Positions 33,341 through 45,220 of a stretch of 64,000 nucleotides of DNA are shown here, piece after piece; position 1 is the stretch's first letter; each line of letters starts with the position of its first letter. Position numbers and translations under genes: made by a program. Source of the stretch: Maratus speciosus (lineage: Eukaryota > Arthropoda > Arachnida > Araneae > Salticidae); contig OZ010792.1 in NCBI GenBank assembly GCA_963932465.1, positions 282,703,836 through 282,767,835 on the forward strand, written 5' to 3'. The notes beneath the pieces are model-generated. The model saw only the letters and a program-made list of their open reading frames with translations, had not been told where the DNA came from and ran no database searches.

Positions 33341-33479
33341 TATAATGCATACAAAACATCATTTTCCTTTTTTTGTCTGAACAATTATAAATAATCTTAA
33401 ATTTGGAAGTCTGAGATACGCAACTTAAATAACCAAATGTACAAAATCATAAAAAAAACTATATATCAATACTGTGATA

Positions 33480-35754
33480 TACAGGGTGGTCATAAAAAAC
33501 CTCCCCGATATATGTACCCATAGCGACCTAACCGCTCAACCAATCAAAAGGAAATTTTAGATTTAGTTATTTGAAGGTATTCGCTCGAGATCACGATGGT
33601 TTAAAACAATAGAGCTCTCACAGTTGCGGTTACAGGGAAAAAATTTCGAAATTTTTGAAAGGAACATCCTCAACATCCATCCCATTTCCTGCGCAAATTC
33701 ATCAGCGCATCGAAAAACCATAAATGGCATTGGAACAATACACGTATGACTAAAATTGCCGGTGTTATATCGTGCCACTCAATTCTAATCAGTTTCCATG
33801 TAACGCAATATTCAGCACTCTAAAACAAAGGATTACATTTTTATTTTCACTATGTGTACGCAAATGCAACTCAACAAAAACACATTTTAAAAGAAATCTT
33901 ACAACATTACTCAGTTCAGAAGTAAAAAAAAATTGGCTACAGAAAAACATGACTTGTAGCCACTCCTTCGTTCCTTGCATATCGAAAACATGCTCCTACA
34001 GTAAAATAGTGAAGTCAGCCAGGCGCGAGGTAAAAGGACTCCAATTCAGGAGCAAGTCCTGCTTTCGTATCTGATGGTATATCCAGAGTTTATTTCGGGT
34101 ATTGCATCGTCCCAAAAATCTTGTTACACCAGCATAAAATATTTCCAAAAAAAGAGGACCAATGAAAATTCAAAGACGAGGTGAACTAACGCACTTTACA
34201 TAATTCACAGTAAAAGATAGTAGAAGCAACAATCACAGAACACCATATGCAAAACATTGCGTGTAGAATATTTTTAATAAACAATGTGGGAAGATTGTTT
34301 CTTCAGTTAATTGTTCGTACGTGCCAACAAGATGACATTTACAATAAAACAACGAAGTGAATTGATAAAGCTGTTTTATCTGAACTGGAAAAATGCAGCT
34401 GAAGCAGTGCGAGTTTATAGCCGAAATCATAATTTACGACGAGGCCCATGTTTCGTAAAAACTGTACGTGATTTGGTGAAAAAATTCGAAGTCACCGGAT
34501 GCACATGTGATCAACCACGATCCGGACGACCATCTGTTCCTGTTGAAGTTCTTGGGGAAGTGCATAACTGGAATACTGCAGATCCATTGCATACTGCAAG
34601 AAGTGTTCCATGCAGTTTCGATGTACCGAAAACAACAGTGCTCCAGATTCTGCGTACTGTTCTGCGGATGTTTCCCTATTGATTCCAGCACGTCCAGATG
34701 TTCTAACCTGGAGACGAGCAACAGTGTTTGGACTTTGCAAATTATTTTCTCATCAGATATCATGAAGATAACAGTTGGCTGTTGCGAATATTATGAACGC
34801 ATAAGGTACATTTCTCTTTAACTGGGAACGTTAACTCCAAGAACTGCGTTAACTGGGCTAAAGAAAATCCTCACGATGTGATACCAACCCCTTTACACGA
34901 AGCTAAAGTGACTGTGTGGTGCGGCATCGCGAACACATTCGTTCTCGGTCCGTACTTTTTCGAGGAAGTCACTTCCGCAAGTAGGAAAACGCGCTCCATC
35001 ACAAGTGCTTAGTATACATGAATGTTGCAGAATTACCTAATTCCAGAATTGCAGCAGCGAAATGTCGTTAATGATATTGTATGGATTCAAGATTGTGCTC
35101 CTCCACACGTCGCAGCACCTGTTCGACAAGTGCTGCAACAGCACTTTGATGATAGAGTCATCTCTCGTAACTTTGCAGTTTCGTGGTCACCACGATTCCA
35201 CGATCTCACTCCAGTGGATTTCTGGTACTGGGATTATCTGAAATCAAAGGTCTACAAATCAAATCCCAGAATTTTATCAGAATTGAAAGATGCCATAAAA
35301 TATGAAGCAGATTCCTTCTGCGATGTTACGTTCGGCATTGTTTTCAACAGTCTCACGCATACAATGCGTTATTGTCTCCGATGGTGAGCATTTTGAAAAC
35401 TGCTAATTCAAATAAATGTTTTCTTCTCTCTTCTCTCTTGAGTCGTCATTGGCCCTTTATAATGGTCTTTTTTGCAAGTGTTTTACGCCGGTAATTTTCA
35501 TCGTACGTGTATCATTCCAACGCCAATTATGGTTCTTAATGAGCTGATGAATTTTCGCAAGAAAAAAAATTACTGTTGCCATTCGAAAATTTTGAAATTT
35601 TTTCACTATAACCGTAACCGTGCGAGCAATTGTTTTAAGTCATCACGAACTCGATCGCATACATTAAAAAAACTAAATCTGAAATTTCCTTTCGATTGGT
35701 TGAGCGATTTGGTCGTTAGGGGTACATATATCGGTTTTTTATGACCATCCTGTA
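33480..35754 (+). mobile_element. DD41D-type Tc1/mariner element with ~280-bp TIRs
   Basis: Length 2275 bp; TIR TACAGGGTGGTCATAAAAAAC..., continuing as CGCTCAACCAATC(A/G)AAAGGAAATTT(T/C)AGATTTAG and matching for ~280 bp at each end (33480-33770; 35465-35754). TA at 33478-33479 and 35755-35756. One transposase gene on +. Confidence 0.92.
34332..35387 (+). pseudogene. DD41D (VISITOR-like) transposase, first catalytic Asp lost
   Basis: From ATG 34332: MTFTIKQRSELIKLFYLNWK (DUF4817-type HTH), GRPSVPVE linker, then after frame changes HEDNSWLLRI, a site reading THKVHFSLTGN where T-D-E-A-H-F is usual (Asp replaced by His), NCVNWAKENPHD, KVTVWCGIANTFVLGPYFF, second Asp in DIVWIQDCAPPHVA, third Asp in DLTPVDFWYWDYLKSKVY, end near 35387. 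I count 41 residues between the second and third acidic residues, the spacing of DD41D/VISITOR families. At least three frame breaks (near 34682, 34800, 35015). Dead. Confidence 0.8.
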
Positions 35755-35789
35755 TATTACTCTGCTTTCAATTGGCCGCGCTTGAAGAT

Positions 35790-36130
35790 ATATTTATATA
35801 TATCCTTTATATAGTTGATTGATATGCTGACACAACCGGTATAGATCGATGATAGGCACGATGTAAGTTAGAGAATCACTTCATTAGACCACTTCAAATA
35901 AATAATAAATGGAACTTTTATTTATAACACACTTCAACATTTACAACAGCTGTGTGAAACACAGTATTTACGCTTACGGACAATTATACAACATATTCTG
36001 GCCCGTGTTAAATTACACTTTCGGATTCTAACTACGCTCTAGATTATAATGCTCTAACACACTATCCCAATCTCCCGAAGTGAACGGTAAGGCTTATTCA
36101 ATACTACGACCTCACAGGGTATCCGAAATC
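35790..36130 (-). repeat. Putative solo-LTR-like segment 1
   Basis: Read on minus: a moderately GC-rich block containing AGTATTGAATAAGCCTTACCG, later an AATAAA-type signal (ATAAATAAAAGTTCC) and an end near GATCGATGATAGGC. The same order (AAGCCTT, AATAAA, CGTTGATAGGC) recurs at 38870-39390. Consistent with U3-R-U5 of a retroelement, but no internal genes were found. Confidence 0.3.
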
Positions 36131-36971
36131 TCGTCACATAGTACATAGGCTTCTCATATAAGACGCTTCTTAAATAAATCACACGTTGGTCACAACACGA
36201 CTAATACTTTTCCACTATAATATGATTCTCTTTTTTTTTCAAAATGTCTGGAGTCTCTTGCTTCATTTTCACGGGCAACCTCACATGTCGCTGTTGACGC
36301 TTGTCCCGTGACATGTAATCAATCAAGATTATAAGATTATCTCCTGCACATAATATCTTCCTTCTATTGCTACATACCTTCCTGTTGTACCATCCACATT
36401 CCAGTAGACAATAACTCTTTTTCCTGAATTGCCTTTCATACACTTCACTCATTTTAATCTCGTACCTAAGAAAATCTGTCTATAACTCAAGGACGTAGAT
36501 AATAATAACAACCAGATAAATATAATAAAGAAAGAAAATAAAGTTAATTATATAGTAATTTGCATTAAACATTATTCTCATTAACCTGACAAAGACCATT
36601 GTTTACATTTTACATAAGCGGTTTTACTGACAGCGAATGGTAATTTTATTTTCGTAAAATGGAATTTTTTGTTAAAGTGACTAAAATTTCTAAGCAATCT
36701 TGATAGAAGCGTCGGTCACAATTTGCAGCTTTTCAGCCAAAGAACATCTTAAACGTTATTGCAAAAATTTCAAATGCAGATATAGAGATTTTATCTTTCA
36801 ATGGAATATTGAAATATTCTGGTTGTTTTAAATGCCTTCCCTCCCAACCAAACTGTAACAAGCGGTAAAATTTCTTGAAAAACCGTGGAAATTTAGCCTT
36901 TTAATGGTCCTTAAACTTGGATTCAGTCCTATTAAAATTTAACAAATCATCAGTATGCTGAAGATATTATT
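36131..36971. other. AT-rich stretch, no gene called
   Basis: An 83-residue minus ORF (36201-36452) has no recognised domain; nothing else supported. Confidence 0.4.
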
Positions 36972-36975
36972 TTAA

Positions 36976-37283
36976 TACGTTAAACGCGACGCCGGTCCCT
37001 GGGGCATTGATCCCCTCCCGCATTGATCTTTCCGTTTAGGCGACGCCGGACCCTAGGGACCGGCGACGGTATAAAATTATAAAAATAATATATTATATAA
37101 TATTAAAAACATTTTTCACTTTTTTAATGTATTTTATTAAAACATTTCAAACATAAAAAGGGTTTTCCTTCACAAGATTTACAAATTTTACTCACAAATT
37201 TTGTACAAATATATATACGCAATTTCTGTGTATGCTGTCGCTTAAACGAAAATTAAAGTATAATTAGTGTCGCGTTAAACGTG
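36976..37283. mobile_element. TTAA-flanked MITE, 308 bp, with GC-rich hairpin
   Basis: Ends (T/C)ACGTTAAACGCGAC inverted; TTAA at 36972-36975 and 37284-37287. The left part holds GACGCCGGTCCCTGGGG...GGGACCGGCGACGG, a second inner inverted repeat, and the sub-repeat GCATTGATC twice. piggyBac-like by target site. Confidence 0.65.
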
Positions 37284-37287
37284 TTAA

Positions 37288-38022
37288 AGATGTTGATTTT
37301 TAAAAATCTTGACTTAAATTATAAGTTTTAGTAATATAAATTCAGCCAATTTAAGTACATTGCGATAATAATTAATAACACAGATCCATACAGAGATTTT
37401 AAAAAGTTATCAATAAATATTGCGTATGTGGCTTTATTAAAAAAGACGCTAAAAACATCATTGCCGCGGTGTGACCCCGAAGCGAGAGACAGACAAGATA
37501 CATTCTACATATTTTCAGCAGCGCGATCAGATATACAATGATGAACAGTTGTCAGATTTGACTGTAAGTGTATTAATCCAAAATTTGACACCTTGGACAG
37601 TTATAACCTTAAAGAATACTGCACTTAATGCAATTTTGAGTTACACACCAGTCAAACAACCGTTAATTAGCGTCACAGAAATTTTAACGCATGTATTCGT
37701 ATGCCAAGGATGATTAATGGAAAATTTATATTTCGGCGCACCAATTTAGACATTAACGAATGCTTGACACCTTCTTTAACGCAAAAATAGTAGATCTTTT
37801 GGACCGAAATAATCATTTGCATCGATTACCAACCTGAGTATTAATAAAGTGTTTAAATTACTGCTGCAAAAGAGCACATGGTCAGAGAGTATCTTTTTAT
37901 TTATTCGCTATCAAACAAATAGTATGCAACAGCTTTGTTGGAGATTTTAGGATGAGAAAGTTGATTTGTTTTTTATTTATTTTATTAACGGCTGGAACGA
38001 ACTTGGGAACGTTAAAGTGAAT
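37288..38022. other. AT-rich stretch with an unassigned ORF remnant
   Basis: The reading frame at 37471-37713 (80 codons) has loosely the look of a non-LTR retrotransposon tail (LNAILSYTPVKQPL...THVFVCQG) but lacks the diagnostic cysteines; not called as a gene. Confidence 0.3.
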
Positions 38023-38030
38023 GTTATTTA

Positions 38031-38235
38031 GGTACTTTGCGGTTAGCTTGGCGCCAGTGTTATATATACATATATATGTATATATACATGTATGTATATA
38101 TATACATATACATTTACATATATATATGTGTGTATATATACAATATGTGTATATGTATATATATGTATATTTACATATATGTATGTATATAAATATGTAT
38201 GTATAACACTGGCGCCCGGCTAACCGAAAAGTACC
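38031..38235. mobile_element. hAT-like MITE with 8-bp target duplication
   Basis: 205 bp; inverted ends GGTACTTTGCGGTTAGCTTGGCGCCAGTGTTATA (34 bp, few mismatches) around a (TATACA)n core; perfect duplicated GTTATTTA at 38023-38030 and 38236-38243. An 8-bp duplication is typical of hAT. Both-strand ORFs here are simple-repeat artefacts. Confidence 0.85.
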
Positions 38236-38243
38236 GTTATTTA

Positions 38244-38869
38244 TTACACGCAAACGAGAAATATACATACTTTTTAAAGAGAAAGATATATTCTATTAAA
38301 CATATCTGAAAAAGAGGAATTATAATTTGAATATTAATGATATGTGATGATTAGGTAATTACCTCATCACAATCAGTAAATAGGTTTTTATCCCTAAGTG
38401 CGTATGTTGTTATCCTCAGCGTTTTGTGATCTTCAAATTCCTTACGATCGTTTTTGCTCGCTGAACTCAACGCCGCTCGTGGAAACTTTTATTATAAAAC
38501 ATTAAAATTGTTTTTCCGGAAACCCTTGCTTTCCAAACTGCGAGACAATGTTTCTAGAGAACGATTCGACCGATTTTCTTCATTTTCTTTAAGAAAAGTA
38601 ATCATTTTTACTGGAACTTATGCTACCGAAAAGAATAATTTTCATTGATTAATTATTTTTTTAAAAATTCGAAAAAATTATTTTTCTGGTCAAATGACTA
38701 CAATTTTGTGAAAAATCAACTTTTTAAACTTAATGTTGGTATAAGATTCAGAGAATTAAATTATCTTTCATAATTTTTCGATTAAATTTGTTACGCTTTT
38801 ATTGTTGTCAATACGATGCTGATGATTATGCAAACTTCAGTCAACCACTCGTAAAGACTTCGAATAAAC
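38244..38869. other. AT-rich stretch, nothing supported
   Basis: A 64-residue ORF at 38454-38648 has no recognisable domain. No repeats shared with the rest of the window were noticed. Confidence 0.4.
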
Positions 38870-39390
38870 GATGAATCGTTGATAGGCTGCCACCATCGAT
38901 ATGTGTGTGATATTGGACACAATGAGAAATGTGAGAAGGATAATAATTAAATACTAACTTATTTAGTTAAAATTAAAGAACAATTTATTTAGAGATTATT
39001 TACATAAAAAAATCATTGTTTACAATTATAGGCCCGGATATAGCAGATTCTACCCAACATTAAGTTATACGTGGAAATAACGCCTACGTACTGGGTAGTA
39101 TTATTAAACTACACGCTATCCTCTTCTCACTTCATCGAATTCAACAAGGCTTACCGTAGAGCCACACAGGTATCTCCCTTCACGTACACGTTTGTTCCCG
39201 CAGGAATAAATCCTTTCTCAGTATCTTAACTGGCAAATCCACGGCTCCAACATCCAGCCCCTCACCACGAGACTCCAGCCAAAAACTACCTGATACTCTC
39301 TCTCAGTTTCTACCTCGAGAGAAAAACACGTGTGGCCTCCCTTGTACAATCACGGAATCACCTTACCTCCAACAGCATTTCGCTTCGTCG
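38870..39390 (-). repeat. Putative solo-LTR-like segment 2
   Basis: GC-richer block (39030-39380) with the same landmarks as 35790-36130: GGTAAGCCTTGTTGAATTCG on minus, an AATAAATTG signal, and terminal CGTTGATAGGC. Too diverged to align end to end by eye. Confidence 0.3.
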
Positions 39391-41379
39391 TCTAGTTATC
39401 CCCCTGAGACCCAAGCAAAATATAATGCATATATTTTTTTAATGTGAGTTTTTTTCAATAAATAGGCATCAAAAATGATGTTTTTAAAGAAATTAATAAA
39501 TTTCGATTTTTTAATTTTGTTTTGCATCACAACCATCTAAATGGATGTTCAGGCCATAACTCGCTTTAAAATAATTTTAAAAATGCTAAAAGTATGAGAA
39601 AGAATAGAATTTATTATAAAGAACATAAGGCAAGTATTAACATCTGCTGTTAAAATTGCAAAAAAAAAAAATATATATATATAGTTTAAATAAACTAAAA
39701 TAACATAAAAACGAAACTTACCAGCAGAACGTAGAATTCCAACTTGACTCATTTATTACGCCATTTTGTAAACAAAGCAGTTACCGTTGACAAAATCCAA
39801 AAGCTGAATGTTGATTTTTGATTCATACATTACCATGCCAAACTGGTTTTAGATTGCTACAATGAAATTTAACGCAATAGAAAGAGAAATCAAATCATCC
39901 ATTTAAATGGATGCCAGGTCTCAGGAGGTTATTCAGTAGATATAACCAATGGCCTCTTTTGTTCCTTATCTAAATTCCTTTCGTGACTACATTCTCGAAT
40001 ACAAAAGAAATACTGGTATGTCGCTTACACAATGGATCTTTTCATACAATACACGATATAATAGCTCATTTCAAACTTCAAGATAAGATTGTTTGTGTTA
40101 TTATGTTTCTCTAACCCAAGTACCTAGAGCATGATTTATATATGAAATACAATAAATAAAATAAAATAATATTAATTAACAGTAATCGTAATGAGTCATA
40201 CTCTCATTAACGTCAGAAACCTGACAAAAATAATTTTAGATCCCTGTGGACGGAGAAAAACAATTGTCCGATTGGAAGTTCGTGTCGTTCGTCTGCAGGT
40301 ACTTCCCTTCTCACAAGGCGTATTATTATATATTTTTTTTACACACAAAAATTCAAATATACAAGTGAAATGGCAGCAAATGTAATGCAAAAAGGTCGGA
40401 GGTGATATCACTTTTCTTTATAACCAAATAATAATTTTTTTAAAAAAATAGTAAAAATCACGTGGATTTTAGGCCATAGAAGTAGAGCCTCACCTTAAAA
40501 AATTCTTCTTTACCGAAACAAACAAAAGAATTCAATAGATTACCTGGCGGACCACATTTTTTCGAGATAGCTAAAAGCATCGTAAAGTGCGATTTGGTAA
40601 CCTACATGAATACTTTAAAACCGTTTTCATCTACTCCCTTCTGCTACATTTCGGAATGTGGCAAAATATTCTCCTGTTTTCTTTTCTTTTCATTTCTCCT
40701 TTTATTTTATTTTATTTTTTTTTTACAGTGTTGTATCCTAAACTTCAATCTAAGAGTGAAAGCTTTACAGACCCTCGTGTTTGACACGAGAACGTGAATT
40801 TTTATTAGATCTGGACGCAAGAAAGCAGGGAATAAATTTGAATTCCTCGTGTCGGATCTACGCTTTGGCATTTGAAATACCTCGCTGATTTTATTGTTTT
40901 GTATTGAAATGTGGAGTGAAATGTTTTGAACGGTATTAGTTATGCAAAGTGGTTTATTTTGCGTTGTGTATTTTATTCGAATATTTCGAGGTTTTAAGAT
41001 TAGATAAATGTAATCTTATTAAATTTTGGTAGTAATGATTGATGCAAAATATTAGAAGCACTGCACTTTGTTAAAAAAGGTATCTATTTTGACAGAGAAA
41101 ATAAAGAAATTTAATAATGTCGTAATATTAAGTAAGTAGAATGTAATGAAATAAAAGAGTAGTAAAGGCAAAAAGGATTAACCCACTCGCTACGCATCCC
41201 GCGATTTACGCGGACATGCATCTTCAAACTAGCCAGCCCTTGGCGACCAGTTTGGTCTCCGTTAGATGTGTGCTAAGCATTGTAGCATGTTACCTTTATC
41301 CAAAATTTAATTTACTTTCTCAATACTTCGCCAAATCAGAAGTTTCTAGTAGAGAAATCAAGAATTCCGTATTTTTATG
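39391..41379. other. AT-rich stretch with weak inverted ends and one exon-like ORF
   Basis: CCTGAGACCCAAGCA at 39402 and inverted CCTGAGACCTGGCAT near 39925 could be the ends of a ~530-bp MITE, with an 18-bp palindrome CATCCATTTAAATGGATG at 39897-39914. At 40191-40300 an ORF (MSHTLINVRNLTKIILDPCG ...VVRLQ) ends at CAG|GTACTT, a possible donor; no family recognised. A piggyBac-like end TTAACCCACTCGC lies at 41179, with no partner found. Confidence 0.35.
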
Positions 41380-41662
41380 GGTACTACTTGTTTATCCCGT
41401 CGACCAAAAATATATCGCCAAACTATAACATTAAATATCAATAATGGTTGATCGTAAATGTCATATTCGCTTGTTTTTAAGCAAGTTACAGGTGTTTACG
41501 TCATCAAGTTATTTTTATTTCGACGTTTTATTTGTATTTTTATCAATGTTATACTAATTTATTTGTTCTTTCGCTATTTAAAATAAAAATTATGTCAATT
41601 TGTATAATTTTGGCAATTTATATAATTTGGCGAAATTGGTCGACGGTATAACAAAGTAGTGC
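41380..41662. mobile_element. MITE with GGTACTACTT termini, copy 2
   Basis: 283 bp, same ends and interior as 19574-19872. Flanks TTTTTATG / TTTTTACG form a candidate 8-bp target duplication with one mismatch, supporting a hAT origin. Confidence 0.75.
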
Positions 41663-41667
41663 CTTTT

Positions 41668-41930
41668 TACGCTAGCCAGGCGCAAGTGATAAATCATCAA
41701 ACGTTGTCTTTCCAATCGCAATTTTTCATATTTCCTTAAATTCATCTAAAATATAATAATTTCACTCATTTTATTTAAAATACATAATTTTAATTTGAAA
41801 TTCATGACTTTCACTTTTTCTCTCCCTTTTTTAAGAAAAAGAAAAGAAAAATAATAAATAATACCAAAAACCACGACTTTTAATTTCAATATCAAAGCAT
41901 TGTTTTAATTTACCACGCGGAAAATAAAAA
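41668..41930 (+). repeat. Dispersed repeat H, copy 3
   Basis: AGCCAGGCGCAAGTGATAAATCATCAAACGTTGTCTTTCC followed by ATTCATCTAAAATATAAT and TTTAAAATACAT, paralleling 24368-24550 and 25697-25925. Class unknown. Confidence 0.5.
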
Positions 41931-42921
41931 ATGTTAAAAATGGTCACCTGGCATATAAAAAGCGAAGCGGTCAGCCCGGAACTATTGATGACAGTCACAT
42001 GACTTAGGCTATTATTATAGAGATTCAGTTTTCTGACAATCTTTTATTTATGATCTAATTCTATATTAAAAAAAACTCTTTTACAAAAATTTTTTACATA
42101 TTTTAACTCAAAAATATACCTAGATAGAATAATCCCGCCAGCTCGGCCTACAGGCGGAGGTCGATTTCGAAGTTAAGTACTAATTTCCCAAACAAAAACT
42201 AAATCAAGATTCGAGATAAACACAGTTTAACAATTTTATCTGGCCGTTTTTGATGAGTTTTAAATTTCATATTTCTGTAAAAGTTGTTTTTATCAGAATC
42301 ATTTTAAAACGGTATTTAAAATTAGAGCATCAAAATATTAAATTATGCCAATTTTTCCATAGTCGGAGTTTTATCATGTTTCAATACGCTTTTCCAAACT
42401 CACATGAGGTTACATAGTCACTTGCTGACGTCCATTTTATTTTCAATATGACGTAATATTCGCTTCCTTTTTAATTCGTCAAACTATTTATTTCAGTTTC
42501 ATTTTTCACGTGTAAATCTTCCTATAGAAAAGTTATGACGTAATATTCACTTTTTTTTTAGAAAATTCGTCAAACTATTTATTTGATTTTCATTTTTCAC
42601 GTGGAAATCTTGCAATAGAAAAGTAATTGTTGTGGTAAAAATTTTATTGCGTTTTTGAATTGTTGGCAACTGCTATAAAGAAAAATGTTTAAATTTTCCT
42701 GCCATTTTTCTGTAAGAGCTGGTTTTATCAGAATTATGTTAACGCGGTACTCAAAAATTTTATCCCACCCCCATTTCTACCCCCTTTGGCCTATTTTGCT
42801 CATTTGCAAACCTCGCCGAGGTATTAGCCATTTCAATGTGTTTGGCGAGTTTGAAGATGATCCGTGCATAATTGCGACTTTTATAGCGCGAACAAAATTT
42901 AGTACATACATTCATACATAT

Positions 42922-42961
<40 letters not shown>

Positions 42962-42983
42962 TGATTTGTAATTATATAATTGT

Positions 42984-43035
<52 letters not shown>

Positions 43036-43160
43036 AAAAATTAACACATATAAAAAATATTTATAAAAAATATTTATATACTTAATATTTACTTCAATCA
43101 GTGTGCCTTTTTCAAATATATCGTCATTTATACATAGCAGGAATAAGAAAATTATCTTAC

Positions 43161-43238
43161 CTGTTTCCTCGGTAACGCTACCCCGGTCCCGTCACTCGTA
43201 TATACGTCAATATCTTCCTTCACACAGTCGCTAGGCAT
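43161..43238 (-). CDS. Exon-like 26-codon ORF with splice donor, inside HER copy D
   Basis: Minus strand, ATG at 43238 to CAG|GTAAGA (donor at 43160-43159), an exact consensus donor, 26 codons in phase 0: MPSDCVKEDIDVYTS then DGTGVALPRKQ. GC content is far above the surroundings and codon use is balanced. Upstream on the same strand are TTTCCCGC (43410-43417, E2F-type) and TGACGTCA (43507-43514, CRE). I do not recognise the protein. Likely a first coding exon of a host gene or a fragment of one carried by the repeat. Confidence 0.4.
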
Positions 43239-43506
43239 ATTCACAAATTAGACTAAAGTGTAAAAAATAAAATAGATTTTTCATTATATTAGGTGTATGT
43301 ACTTTTATGTGAATTATTGTTGAATTGATCATTCCTTTGATTCCATATCCGTTTAATAGATAATCTTGATTAATATAAATTGAACACGGAGGGATAATAT
43401 TTCCCGCACATCTTCACAAAAACAACTACATGATACAGCGACTAAAAGGAGACTGACACAATATATTAAAAGAGTTAAAAGAAAGGAGTTCAAAGTCTTA
43501 AATCCG

Positions 43507-43514
43507 TGACGTCA
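43507..43514. promoter_or_regulatory. CRE palindrome TGACGTCA
   Basis: Full 8-bp cAMP-response element, 269 bp upstream of the minus-strand ATG at 43238. With the E2F-type TTTCCCGC at 43410-43417 it gives the segment a promoter look. Function is inferred from motif only. Confidence 0.35.
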
Positions 43515-43759
43515 AAATAACTTCAACATGGAAAAGAAGGCGAGGCAACCGCAAGCATTCACATCTTGTTGAATCTGAGAAAGTTTTGAATCGTGAATAA
43601 TAGAAAATGATTTCTGGTTTTTCACTTTCAGGGGTTACATAGTCCAACAGGTTTTGGGGTTCCTGGAGTATATAATGAAAATATATGAAGGAATTTTTCA
43701 AAAGTCGCACCATGGTAACGACTGCAATAGGTAGTATTTCACTTATGAAATCTACCTAA

Positions 43760-45080
43760 AATTACGTAGCCAGATGGTTAAGTTGACAATTGAGATGTTC
43801 ACGGAATGCGAAATCCAATTAAATGTGCTAATATTAACTTAGCTAACGTAAATGTAGCAAATGAATAATAGTTTTTGTTATCGAAGTTTCTTAACATTCG
43901 ATAGTGTCGGTAAAAAACATGGATATACGTCTTTACCTTCTGGATAACTCTGTACCCTCCGTAGCTATATCGTCTACTCTACTGTGTATACCCTTTGCCT
44001 ATAGTGTATATTCTCTGGGTTTTTTACGACTACGCTACTGGTTAGAAAGCATTTTTTTTTCAGTACACACGTTGCGATGTTTTTACGAGTAGATGCATGT
44101 CGTAATTTTTATGCACAGTTACTTACGTTTTCACAAATGCAAACTACTGTACAGCTGTATTAAGAAACAAGTTAAGAAAACAGATATTTATACCAGTAGT
44201 AAAAATTACATTTTAATTTAGGCGCTGTGTGTGAAACTAAAATGAAAAAAATATCACGTTTTTCGTAAGGTTGTCAGGATGCAGTTAAACAGTGTTATGT
44301 TACATGAAAATCAGAGGAAAAACAAAAATGTTAGTTGACATATTTTACACTCGAACCCTTATTTATAAACTACTCATTCGTAATTAATATTAATTTTAAT
44401 CGCGAGATATTTTCCTATATGAAAGAAAAGAAGACTTTTTTCAATAAATAAATAAATAAATATAATAGAAAGCACTGCAAAAGGTACTTTATAAGTGGTG
44501 TGGTTCTTCCAAGTTGTTACATTAAAGTTATTTATTTACTACAACAGTGATTTAAATTCATTTTCTTATTTGTAGTCTTTGTTCTAAAGTATTCCAAGGT
44601 TTTTGGAATAAATGGTTATAATTAGAAAGATTTTTTTAAATGTTATTTCGATTACATTTCACCAGAAAAAAACGCAAATATATAATAGACATATAGAATA
44701 GTCGTTTAAAAGCTGTATAAATGAATACAGTGCACAAATTGAAACTGCTGTATCAGAATAAAAAGAAGTCACAGAGGCAGGAAATTCTCCAAATGAACAG
44801 AATATCACCTTCGCAACGCAGCATCTCCATTTTTTATAACATCACATTACCACATGCACGCCAGTGCTACTTGCTGGACAGTCTTATTGCATCAGCACTT
44901 CGAATTTTGGTCAGGACTTTTCAGTCAATTCGGAAAATAACTGGCCAAAATAACATATACATCGTTTGATGTACATCGGACTTTGGCCAGAACTCGCGCT
45001 CTGAAATACTTTCTGAAGTGTTTTCTGCTAAAACTAAGTGCAGTACACCTTTGGATTACAGAGGATTAAAACGTTTTTAC
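43760..45080. other. AT-rich stretch with a weak mariner trace
   Basis: At 44808-44930 the frame SISIFYNITLPHARQCYLLDS...ALRIL resembles the H-D-N-A-R-P-H-x-A-R block of mariner transposases with the Asp gone; support is thin. Otherwise no gene. Confidence 0.3.
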
Positions 45081-45220
45081 ATACCTGCCAACTTTTACGC
45101 TTTCTTCCTACCACTAAAATTTTATAGTAAATATTGCCTTATTTAATCATATAAATCTCAGGCGAAAATTTCTACTAAATTTTAGTGGTAGCAGAAAAGC
45201 GTAAAAGTAGGCCGCTATGG
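45081..45220. mobile_element. Short palindromic MITE (~140 bp)
   Basis: Arms ACCTGCCAACTTTTACGCTTTC.TCCTACCACTAAAATTTTA and inverted CTACTTTTACGCTTTTCTGCTACCACTAAAATTTA give ~55-60 bp arms. The RNA would be a long hairpin. Target duplication unclear. Confidence 0.65.

Larger units (their letters stand above)
42131..43759 (+). mobile_element. HER copy D, with foreign central segment
   Basis: The left part 42131-42946 (AATCCCGCCAGCTCGGCC..., ATGACGTAATATT, CACGTG, (TA)n) and right part ~43648-43759 (GGTTTTGGGGTTCCTGG ... AATCTACCTAA) match copy C. About 650 bp between them (42950-43645) is absent from the other copies and replaces the AACTTTTTAGGTGG segment. Either an insertion, two truncated copies side by side, or captured host DNA. 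Confidence 0.7.

Noticed and set aside
36201..36452. 83-residue minus-strand ORF as an integrase tail
   Set aside because: Checked against integrase C-terminal motifs; none found.
37471..37713. Non-LTR retrotransposon (Jockey-like) C-terminus
   Set aside because: Loose resemblance only; the zinc-ligand cysteines expected after the reverse transcriptase are missing and no RT is nearby.
41179..41260. piggyBac-type terminus TTAACCCACTCGC
   Set aside because: No inverted partner was found downstream, so no element can be bounded.
44721..44969. mariner transposase fragment as a gene
   Set aside because: The resemblance is limited to about 15 residues with the catalytic Asp missing; kept only as a note in the gap entry.
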